From the NCBI GenBank assembly GCA_964556665.1, contig CAZKXU010000102.1:1-11514 (forward strand): DNA of 11,514 nucleotides, read 5' to 3'. Both the position numbers and the translations under genes were made by a program. Every line of letters starts with the position of its first letter. The first letter of the stretch is position 1. The DNA comes from CAZKXU01 sp964556665. GTDB lineage: Bacteria; Bdellovibrionota_C; UBA2361; CAZKXU01. The notes under the pieces are model-generated. The model worked only from the letters and a program-made list of their open reading frames with translations, had not been told where the DNA came from and searched no databases. Positions 1 to 6,002 of this stretch are shown piece by piece.

Positions 1-1
1 G

Positions 2-60
2 TGTGTTTTCGGGCATTTTTCGCCTTTTCTTAGTTCGAACTGCTCTTTCTAGGTTAATAG
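2..60 (+). repeat. Direct repeat copy A, upstream of acpP
   Basis: This segment matches 576-633 at about 90%, with five mismatches and one single-base indel. Both copies carry the core GTTTTCGGGCATTTTTCG. Where copy B has a promoter-like TTGAAC-N17-TAGATT, this copy has a weaker TCGAAC (35-40)-N17-TAGTCT (58-63). The two copies flank acpP. Because copy A starts at the window edge, the repeat may extend further left. Confidence 0.8.
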
Positions 61-182
61 TCTTCAGGTCAGTCTTGTTATATTGATATAAGTATAGTGA
101 TTTCAATGAGTTGCAGGGCTTTAAAGGTAGTCGTTATTTAATTGCATCCCTCTTGCCTTCCACTCTAAATTTCTATACTTTC

Positions 183-210
183 TTGACTAAAGCGTAAATT
201 CGTCTATAAC
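183..210 (+). promoter_or_regulatory. Probable sigma70-type promoter of acpP
   Basis: TTGACT (183-188) and TATAAC (205-210) are separated by 16 bp, each one mismatch from consensus. The start point would fall near 217, leaving a leader of about 35 nt before acpP. The leader carries the ribosome binding site GGAG at 240-243, 8 nt before the ATG. Nothing else recognisable lies between the direct repeat and this promoter (61-182), which is AT-rich and has no convincing gene. Confidence 0.65.
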
Positions 211-251
211 TGACTGATCTAGCTTATTCATAATATTTTGGAGATTTTATA

Positions 252-497
252 ATGGCTTCCGCTGAAGAGATTGCTGAGCGTATTAAGGGTATCATCGTTG
301 AACAACTTGGAGTTAGTGCTGAAGAGGTTACCCCAGAGGCCTCTTTTATTGAGGATCTTGGTGCTGATTCATTAGATATCGTGGAACTAATCATGGCTCT
401 TGAAGAGGAGTATGACATGGAGATTCCTGATGAAGATGCTGAGAAAATCCAAACGGTCCGCGATGTAATGAATTACGTGACTGAAAAACAGGGTTAG
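252..497 (+). CDS. acpP: Acyl carrier protein
   Basis: This is the small acidic cytosolic carrier that holds growing acyl chains during type II fatty acid synthesis. The 81-residue product is close to the usual 77-80. It shows the four-helix ACP pattern and the GADSLDIVEL motif, with Ser40 as the predicted 4'-phosphopantetheine attachment site. Glu and Asp are abundant throughout, as expected. The ATG is supported by GGAG at 8 nt spacing. In many bacteria fabG precedes and fabF follows acpP; here fabF is absent and glyA is next. It is probably transcribed as a single gene between the promoter at 183-210 and the terminator at 525-560. Identification is very secure. Confidence 0.98.
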   Translation: MASAEEIAERIKGIIVEQLGVSAEEVTPEASFIEDLGADSLDIVELIMALEEEYDMEIPDEDAEKIQTVRDVMNYVTEKQG

Positions 498-524
498 TCG
501 GTTTTCGTAATAAGTATCTACGGA

Positions 525-560
525 TAAAAGGCGGGCTTTTATGCCCGTTTTTTATTTTTT
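525..560 (+). terminator. Intrinsic terminator of acpP
   Basis: The stem GCGGGC (531-536) and GCCCGT (543-548) closes a 6-nt loop. It is preceded by an A-run and followed by a long T-rich tract. It lies 27 nt after the acpP stop, so acpP and glyA are likely separate transcription units. The 3' arm ATGCCCG (541-547) is also complementary to CGGGCAT (584-590) in the downstream repeat, so an alternative pairing is possible. Confidence 0.85.
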
Positions 561-575
561 TTGGTATTCTCTCAT

Positions 576-633
576 TGTGTTTTCGGGCATTTTTCGCTTT
601 TCTTAGTTTGAACTGCTACTTCTAGGATGATAG
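576..633 (+). repeat. Direct repeat copy B, upstream of glyA
   Basis: This is the second copy of the ~58-bp repeat found at 2-60. It begins just after the acpP terminator T-tract and ends inside the probable glyA promoter. The shared core is GTTTTCGGGCATTTTTCG followed by an AACTGCT...TCTAGG block. A duplicated upstream regulatory region fits best; a small dispersed intergenic repeat is also possible. Confidence 0.8.
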
Positions 634-636
634 ATT
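608..636 (+). promoter_or_regulatory. Probable sigma70-type promoter of glyA
   Basis: TTGAAC (608-613) and TAGATT (631-636) have an optimal 17-bp spacer. The start point would be near 643, giving a short leader of about 25 nt. No clear Shine-Dalgarno precedes the glyA ATG at 668. The promoter lies in copy B of the direct repeat. Confidence 0.55.
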
Positions 637-667
637 TTACCGATAAGTTTAATTATACTTCTTTACC

Positions 668-1924
668 ATGAGTATTCGCACTCCGCTGAAAGAATTTGAC
701 CCGAAAATCTATGCATTGATTCAGAATGAGACTGAACGGCAGGAGTTTGGTCTTGAGATGATCCCCAGTGAAAATTTTGTTAGTGAGGCCGTTCTAGAGG
801 CGATGGGATCGGTTCTTACTAATAAGTATGCAGAGGGCCTGCCAGGGAAAAGATATTACGGTGGGTGTGAAGTAGTAGATACAGTAGAAGATATAGCACG
901 TGAGCGAGTCTTAAAGCTTTTTGGTGCTGAGTTTACAAACGTGCAGCCTCATTCAGGCGCTCAGGCTAATCAGGCTGTCTATGAGGGCTTATTGACAGTA
1001 GGTGATACAGTATTGGGTATGCGGCTTGATCAGGGTGGTCATCTTACGCATGGCAGTCCTGTTAACTTTTCAGGTAAACATTACAAGATAGTTGCATATG
1101 GTGTTCGTGAGGGTGATCAGTTAATTGATGAGGCGGAGGTCTTAAAGCTTGCCAAGGAGCATCGTCCTAAGATGATTGTTTGCGGTGCTTCAGCTTATTC
1201 ACGGCAGATTGATTGGGCAATGTTTCGTCGTGTAGCTGATGAGGTAGGTGCGATAGTTATGGCAGATATCGCGCATTATGCGGGTCTTGTAGCAGCAGGG
1301 GTATATCCATCACCTGTGCAGCACTGTGAAATTGTTACAACTACAACACATAAAACACTGCGTGGGCCGCGTTCAGGCTTGGTCATGGGCAGGGAGACTT
1401 TTGCAAAGCAGATTAATAAGGCAGTTTTTCCTGGTCTTCAGGGAGGTCCGCACATGCATACAATAGCGGCAAAGGCTGTAGCCTTTCAGGAGGCGTTAGA
1501 GCCTGAGTTTAAGCAGTATGCTCAGAATGTAATCGATAATGCACGTGCACTCAGCGCGCACTTAGTCAGTGCTGGCTTTAGGATAGTTTCTGGCGGTACT
1601 GATTCGCACCTAATGGTTGTTGATCTAAGTGCGGCTGATATCTCAGGCAAAGATGCGGAGCTTGCATTAGGGAGGATAGGAGTTACTGTAAATAAGAATA
1701 CGATCCCATTTGATCCAAAGCCTCCGACTGTTTGTAGCGGTATCAGGCTTGGTACTCCAGCCATCACAACTCGTGGAATGGGGGTTGCCGAGATGAAGGT
1801 GATAGCCAGTTTTATTAAAGATGCAATTCAAGCCCGAACAGATGAGAAGAAACTTAGCTCTCTTCATGAACAGGTTCGATCCTTCTCATCAAAGTTTCCA
1901 TTGTATAAACATCGTTTAGTCTAA
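668..1924 (+). CDS. glyA: Serine hydroxymethyltransferase
   Basis: This PLP enzyme interconverts serine plus tetrahydrofolate with glycine plus 5,10-methylene-tetrahydrofolate, the main source of one-carbon units. At 418 residues it has the normal bacterial length and looks complete. Visible motifs are MIPSENFVS (31-39), YAEGLPGKRYYGG (54-66), PHSGAQAN (94-101), the PLP-binding DIAHYAG (200-206), TTTTHK with the Schiff-base Lys229, FPGLQGGPH (254-262) and SGIRLGTPA (357-365) with the carboxylate-binding Arg360. It is a cytosolic homodimer or tetramer in characterised cases. The ATG lacks a clear ribosome binding site, but the N-terminus aligns well with the family. nrdR follows after 4 nt, so the two are probably co-transcribed. 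Confidence 0.98.
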   Translation: MSIRTPLKEFDPKIYALIQNETERQEFGLEMIPSENFVSEAVLEAMGSVLTNKYAEGLPGKRYYGGCEVVDTVEDIARERVLKLFGAEFTNVQPHSGAQANQAVYEGLLTVGDTVLGMRLDQGGHLTHGSPVNFSGKHYKIVAYGVREGDQLIDEAEVLKLAKEHRPKMIVCGASAYSRQIDWAMFRRVADEVGAIVMADIAHYAGLVAAGVYPSPVQHCEIVTTTTHKTLRGPRSGLVMGRETFAKQINKAVFPGLQGGPHMHTIAAKAVAFQEALEPEFKQYAQNVIDNARALSAHLVSAGFRIVSGGTDSHLMVVDLSAADISGKDAELALGRIGVTVNKNTIPFDPKPPTVCSGIRLGTPAITTRGMGVAEMKVIASFIKDAIQARTDEKKLSSLHEQVRSFSSKFPLYKHRLV

Positions 1925-1928
1925 TTGT

Positions 1929-2408
1929 ATGCGCTGTCCAAAATGCGGTAGTGAAGAGTTATATGTTGTTGACTCGAGGAGTGATAGCGATGCAATTCGT
2001 CGTAGACGGGAGTGTGAGAAGTGCGCACAGCGCTTTACTACTTATGAAAGAGTCGAGCTTGAGCTGCCTATGGTTATTAAGAAGGATGGACGACGAGAAC
2101 CGTTTGACTCCCATAAAATTCGAGGCGGATTGGTAAAAGCCTGTGAAAAGAGACCGGTAAGTGTTGAACTCCTGGAGAAAATTGTGAGTTCCATAGAGAA
2201 GCGGGTAAGTGAGCTTTATATTAAAGAGATCGAAAGTACCAAGATCGGAGATTTTATCATGGAGGAGTTAAAGCCAGTTGATAAAATTGCTTATGTACGC
2301 TTTGCCTCTGTCTATCGGGAATTTACCGATATTAAGCAGTTTGTGGATACCCTAAAAGGTTTAAATAAGGGTGAAACTGGTGCAGAGAGGAAAGCTGGCA
2401 ATAGCTAA
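1929..2408 (+). CDS. nrdR: Transcriptional repressor NrdR
   Basis: NrdR is a nucleotide-sensing repressor of ribonucleotide reductase genes. The 159-residue product has the N-terminal zinc ribbon with Cys3/Cys6 and Cys29/Cys32. An ATP-cone domain covers roughly residues 49-139, beginning at the VIKKDGRREPFD motif. Also present are the DSR and RRRRECEKC motifs and the terminal VRFASVYREF...FVDTL signature. Length is normal (about 150-160). The ATG is 4 nt past the glyA stop with no obvious ribosome binding site, which suggests translational coupling. I saw no obvious paired NrdR-box-like sites in this window, so the targets lie elsewhere. In related clusters nrdR is followed by ribD; that gene is missing here. 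Confidence 0.97.
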   Translation: MRCPKCGSEELYVVDSRSDSDAIRRRRECEKCAQRFTTYERVELELPMVIKKDGRREPFDSHKIRGGLVKACEKRPVSVELLEKIVSSIEKRVSELYIKEIESTKIGDFIMEELKPVDKIAYVRFASVYREFTDIKQFVDTLKGLNKGETGAERKAGNS

Positions 2409-2423
2409 CACCGGGAAGAGTAA

Positions 2424-2495
2424 ATGCCACAATTACATTCAATAACAGCCCAACGATTAGATGTAGGCCTAACAGTTATTTTTAGGCGATTATAA
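2424..2495 (+). CDS. Possible 23-aa leader peptide upstream of ribBA
   Basis: A short frame starts ATG-CCA-CAA at 2424, with GGGAAGAG (2413-2420) directly upstream, a better ribosome binding site than those of nrdR or ribBA. It runs 23 codons and stops with TAA at 2493-2495, sharing an A with the ribBA ATG (TAATG), the classic geometry for translational coupling. The peptide is MPQLHSITAQRL followed by DVGLTVIFRRL, with no family that I recognise. It may be a leader that delivers ribosomes to ribBA, or chance. Its last third covers the hairpin at 2467-2487, so translating it would melt that hairpin. Confidence 0.4.
   Translation: MPQLHSITAQRLDVGLTVIFRRL
2467..2487 (+). promoter_or_regulatory. 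Small hairpin over the ribBA ribosome binding site
   Basis: GCCTAA (2467-2472) pairs with TTAGGC (2482-2487) across a 9-nt loop. The only Shine-Dalgarno-like bases of ribBA (AGG at 2484-2486) fall in the 3' arm. The stem is short and partly AT, so its stability is modest. No FMN riboswitch fits in the 86-nt gap. Confidence 0.3.
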
Positions 2496-3688
2496 TGAAC
2501 TTAACGCTTTCCCCAATTGAAGACGTCATCGCTGACTACGGGAAGGGTCGTTTGGTTATTATTGTTGATGATGCTGATCGTGAAAATGAAGGAGATCTGG
2601 CCTTTGCTGCGGAGAAGGTGACTGCTGAGATGCTAGCCTTTATGATGTGCGAAGGAAGAGGGTTGATCTGTGTAAGTATCTCAGGAGAGTTGGCTGCACA
2701 TTTAAAGCTCCCGTTACAGACGCTTAACAACAATTCAGCTTTTAATACGCAGTTTGCGGTTAGCATAGATCATCGTAGCGTCTTAGGAAAAGGAGTCACT
2801 GCCTCCTCTAGGGCTACTACCATATTTAATCTAATTAGCGGCTCTGCTAACGCTGAAGATTTTATATCACCTGGACATGTTTTTCCATTAATTGCAAATT
2901 CAGCAGGTGTTGTTGGTAGACAGGGGCAGACTGAAGGATCGTTTGATTTGGCGCGCATGGCAGGACTAAAGGCTGCGGGAGTCATCTGTGAAATTTTAAA
3001 CCCAGATGGAACCATGATGCGCGGCCAGGAGCTTTGGAGCTTTGCAACTAGGCATGCACTGAAAATTACCTCAGTCGAAGAGATTCTTAAGTATAGAGTT
3101 TCAAAAGAGGTACTCTTAACCAGGGTTGCCGAAAGTCAGCTACTGACTAAGTTTGGGCCTTTTCGTACCTATGTCTTTGAAGATGATGTATCAGGCAAGG
3201 AGCACCTTGCTTTGGTATATGGAAATCTAGACTGTAATCCACTCGTACGAGTTCATTCTGAATGTTTAACTGGGGATGTGTTTGGGAGTAGGCGTTGTGA
3301 TTGTGGCGCACAGCTAGATCTGGCCATGGGTAAAATTGTAGAGAATGGCTCAGGTGTGGTGCTTTATATGAGGCAAGAAGGGCGTGGGATAGGCTTGGCT
3401 AACAAACTTAGAGCTTATGAGCTTCAGGACCAAGGCCATGATACAGTCGAGGCTAATCTTAGACTAGGCTTCGAAGCTGATCGACGGAACTATGTTGCAG
3501 CTGCTCGTATTCTACAATCTTTAGAGCTATCTAGTATACGACTAATGACAAATAACCCTAGAAAGATTAAGGAGTTAGAAAGGTTTGGAGTAAGTGTATC
3601 AGAACGTGTTCCAGTTCCTGTTGAAGCTGATGAGTATTCACAGGCATACCTTAAAACTAAGCGGGATAAGCTAGGCCATCTACTTTAG
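2495..3688 (+). CDS. ribBA: RibBA: DHBP synthase / GTP cyclohydrolase II
   Basis: This is a bifunctional riboflavin-pathway protein. The N-terminal half (1-200) belongs to the 3,4-dihydroxy-2-butanone-4-phosphate synthase family; the C-terminal half (about 205-397) is GTP cyclohydrolase II. At 397 residues it has normal length. The cyclohydrolase half is intact: zinc ligands Cys257, Cys268 and Cys270 in CLTGDVFGSRRCDC, and the RQEGRGIG loop (293-300). The synthase half keeps DDADRENEGD (25-34), GHVFPL and ICEI. Its usual GHTEA reads GQTEG, replacing the metal-ligand His with Gln145 (codon 2927-2929), and the TTG..A(D/E)R region reads GKGVTASSR. The synthase activity may therefore be weak or lost. 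Neighbouring ribD, ribE and ribH are absent. Confidence 0.95.
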   Translation: MNLTLSPIEDVIADYGKGRLVIIVDDADRENEGDLAFAAEKVTAEMLAFMMCEGRGLICVSISGELAAHLKLPLQTLNNNSAFNTQFAVSIDHRSVLGKGVTASSRATTIFNLISGSANAEDFISPGHVFPLIANSAGVVGRQGQTEGSFDLARMAGLKAAGVICEILNPDGTMMRGQELWSFATRHALKITSVEEILKYRVSKEVLLTRVAESQLLTKFGPFRTYVFEDDVSGKEHLALVYGNLDCNPLVRVHSECLTGDVFGSRRCDCGAQLDLAMGKIVENGSGVVLYMRQEGRGIGLANKLRAYELQDQGHDTVEANLRLGFEADRRNYVAAARILQSLELSSIRLMTNNPRKIKELERFGVSVSERVPVPVEADEYSQAYLKTKRDKLGHLL

Positions 3689-3712
3689 ACAGCTGAAAAT
3701 CGCACTTTTTCA

Positions 3713-3740
3713 TTGACCGAACGGTTATTCTAGCTAGAAT
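3713..3740 (+). promoter_or_regulatory. Probable promoter of nusB
   Basis: TTGACC (3713-3718) and TAGAAT (3735-3740) are spaced by 16 bp in the 118-bp gap between ribBA and nusB. This gives nusB its own start with a leader of about 60 nt. In related clusters ribH sits at this junction; no ribH remnant is visible. Confidence 0.6.
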
Positions 3741-3741
3741 A
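3726..3741. promoter_or_regulatory. 16-bp perfect palindrome over the nusB -10 box
   Basis: TATTCTAGCTAGAATA is identical to its reverse complement and covers the whole -10 element of the predicted nusB promoter. Its placement fits an operator for a dimeric regulator. It is AT-rich and could be chance; no regulator is identifiable. Confidence 0.4.
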
Positions 3742-3806
3742 GATAAGCTATAGCGTTATTTACAAATCTACATAACAGTAATATTAGTTCTTTAAACGAT
3801 GTTTTT

Positions 3807-4289
3807 ATGAGAAGTAGAAGACAGGCTCGCGAAGTAGCACTTCAGGCATTATATCAATGTGACACTCTACAAGATCTGAGCGGTACAAGTGTAGAGACTT
3901 TTTTTGCACACTTCGATGTTTTAACTTCCTCCCCTGAAGATAGTTCTAATGTCTTATTCTGTCGCACTATTATAGATGGTGTTCTGAAAAACTTAGAAAG
4001 CCTGGATGGCTATCTTTCTCGTTGTTCTATTAACTGGCCGATTGCTCGTATGGCACGTGTCGATCGAAATATACTACGTATAGCAGCATTTGAATTAGTT
4101 TTATTATCTGATGTGCCTATCAATGTTAGTATAAATGAGGCAATAGAGGTCGCTAAGCGTTTTGGCAGCGAGGACTCCTCCACCTTCATAAATGGAGTAC
4201 TTGATAAGCTAGCTTTGAGGTATGCAATAGAGAAGATTACCCCGACTAAGGAGCAGAGCGAAGAGTTTAAAAAAGTTCTTAGCGCATAA
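3807..4289 (+). CDS. nusB: Transcription antitermination factor NusB
   Basis: NusB is an all-helical RNA-binding protein that, with NusE (S10), binds boxA in rRNA leaders and supports antitermination. The 160-residue product starts with the Arg-rich MRSRRQAREVALQALYQ. It carries the family signature RVDRNILRIAAFEL (84-97) and DVPINVSINEAIEVAKRFG...FINGVLDKLA (102-136). Length is slightly above the usual 130-150, through a short charged tail. The ATG has no good ribosome binding site, but the N-terminus matches the family exactly. Its stop lies inside the 3' end of the convergent membrane-protein gene (11-nt tail-to-tail overlap), and there is no terminator between them. Confidence 0.96.
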   Translation: MRSRRQAREVALQALYQCDTLQDLSGTSVETFFAHFDVLTSSPEDSSNVLFCRTIIDGVLKNLESLDGYLSRCSINWPIARMARVDRNILRIAAFELVLLSDVPINVSINEAIEVAKRFGSEDSSTFINGVLDKLALRYAIEKITPTKEQSEEFKKVLSA

Positions 4290-6000
4290 GTAGGCTAAGT
4301 TCACTAACACTCCAGTCCCAATTACTATTTTTACCGGTTTGCTTAATCAGAAGGCAGTGCGTGGATATCTCTGTCGGAAAATATATTTTAAGAGAGTTTT
4401 TTGGTCCAAAATAAGGGAATCTTTGCTGTGTGAATCTTAGTTCGCCTTGCCAGTTTGGGTATGCAACTATTCTCTGAAAATTATTAAAATCGGATGAAGG
4501 ATTGTCGCAGCTGTCAGCACTTAGTACAGAGATACCAATGGGAAAGTCTGTAAAAAACGGCCCAGGATCAAGGTTAAGCCCTGCTAACGTCAACGGGGCA
4601 GAAAATTTTAACAATAGCCACTCATCTCCTGATTGAGATCCTCCGCCGGCAGTCCAGCGTGACTCGGGCTTATGATCAGAGAGATTAACAGTCATATCCT
4701 GGTTGCGGCTCCCGTATACTGTATACTGCGAACTGAGTCCTGAAAGTTTAACTTCATGCAGCTCCTCCAGTTTTAGAGTATTGCCTAATATCCATGGGCC
4801 AAACTGTTTTATCGTATAGTAGGAAGGAGAGAGTAGGAGGTCCTCCATGTGACGATTTGTTGATAATGTATTTTTAAAAAAATCAGAGATTGAGGGGTCG
4901 AGCTTAGTTAGAGAGTTTGGCATAGAAATAAGGGCAGCAAGCAGAAACGTGAGATACGGTAACTCAATTAAAATGATACTTATTACAACAATCGAAGCTG
5001 CTGTAAATATTGGTACCAATGTGAAAAATGATAATCCAGGTAATAGTTTTGTTAAGGTGAATAAAGGTCCAACTCTGGAAAGCTCTATTGGGAATAGGGT
5101 GTCAACACATAAAATACTGGTAAGTATAAGTGCTAAGTTTGATATAGGAACACTGCGCCTGTGTGTTAACCGTAAGACAATCAGTAGTAATCCGGATAAT
5201 CCGAACAAGGCAGCCGAGGAGACTCCGAATCTTTCACGTACTGCGGAATGGTCTGTAATTACTTGCCGCGGATAGCTTGTAACAAGAGGTGTAAATTTAT
5301 ACTCCTCACCATCAACCGGGACCAGGTGCGAATCTTTTTCAGGGTATTGAGGCAGGGAAGGAAGCGGAGCCATGCTGCTACTGATAATTGCTGGCACCAT
5401 TAAGACGATTGCAAACGAAAGAAACAGCTCGAATCTAAAATGCTTCTCTGTGCTCTGCAACGTGGAGCTTGCGATTGCTATAGCGATGGGTACAAGTAGG
5501 AGAGAGAGTTGATTCGCGCTCAGGCTAAAAAGTAGAGCTACGAATAGGCAAGCAATCATGCTACTGAATGAAAAGGTGCGGTATACCCATATAATTGAGA
5601 CGCTGAGCCAAGGCATCAGTGAGAGGCTAGTAAAAATTACATTATCTCGGCCAAAAAAAAGTAGAATAATGGCTGTGCTGCATAGTGCAATCGAGAAAGC
5701 CTTGAAAATATTTAAATTGCGGTATGCAATCATTAGAAAGAGAAGCTGTCCAAAGCTAAAGAGGAAGATTGAAAGAAGATAATGTGATTGTGCATCCAAA
5801 CTTAAATAACTAAAAAATGTGTTAAATCTCCAGGTATGAAATGAGTGCAAGGATAGATTGAGCATGTTAAACCATCCGTGCTTTTCAAATATATAAAAAG
5901 AGCTATCTACGATTGGAGCGATCGTAGTGAGGTTTGATAATAGCCAAGCAAGAAGTATAGTGAGCAGGAGATACGATAATGTAATAACTCTGTTTAACAT
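4279..6000 (-). CDS. Polytopic membrane protein with C-terminal F5/8C-like domain
   Basis: This 573-residue protein has about ten hydrophobic helices from residue 1 to about 365 (MLNRVITLSYLLLTILLAW opens the first). An extracytoplasmic segment with an Asp (APIVDSS) follows the first helix, as in GT-C glycosyltransferases. The last ~140 residues look like a discoidin/F5-8 type C beta-sandwich: SDHKPESRWTAGG, DEWLLLKF, NWQGELRF and a terminal TGKNSNWDWSVSELSLL. Such domains bind carbohydrate. I infer a role in transferring or binding envelope glycans. The ATG at 6000 lies 2 nt after the upstream stop; a TTG at 6018, overlapping that gene by 16 nt, is the alternative start. Both genes form one unit. 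Confidence 0.7.
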   Translation of the reverse strand: MLNRVITLSYLLLTILLAWLLSNLTTIAPIVDSSFYIFEKHGWFNMLNLSLHSFHTWRFNTFFSYLSLDAQSHYLLSIFLFSFGQLLFLMIAYRNLNIFKAFSIALCSTAIILLFFGRDNVIFTSLSLMPWLSVSIIWVYRTFSFSSMIACLFVALLFSLSANQLSLLLVPIAIAIASSTLQSTEKHFRFELFLSFAIVLMVPAIISSSMAPLPSLPQYPEKDSHLVPVDGEEYKFTPLVTSYPRQVITDHSAVRERFGVSSAALFGLSGLLLIVLRLTHRRSVPISNLALILTSILCVDTLFPIELSRVGPLFTLTKLLPGLSFFTLVPIFTAASIVVISIILIELPYLTFLLAALISMPNSLTKLDPSISDFFKNTLSTNRHMEDLLLSPSYYTIKQFGPWILGNTLKLEELHEVKLSGLSSQYTVYGSRNQDMTVNLSDHKPESRWTAGGGSQSGDEWLLLKFSAPLTLAGLNLDPGPFFTDFPIGISVLSADSCDNPSSDFNNFQRIVAYPNWQGELRFTQQRFPYFGPKNSLKIYFPTEISTHCLLIKQTGKNSNWDWSVSELSLLMR

Positions 6001-6002
6001 CT

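Noticed and set aside
224..418. Antisense frame over acpP
   Set aside because: A serine-rich shadow of the acidic acpP codons, with no start signal.
1951..2136. Alternate frame inside nrdR
   Set aside because: Overlaps the conserved zinc-ribbon coding region in another frame, with no ribosome binding site.
2409..2494. FMN riboswitch upstream of ribBA
   Set aside because: The gap is only 86 nt and lacks the conserved multi-helix FMN aptamer sequences.
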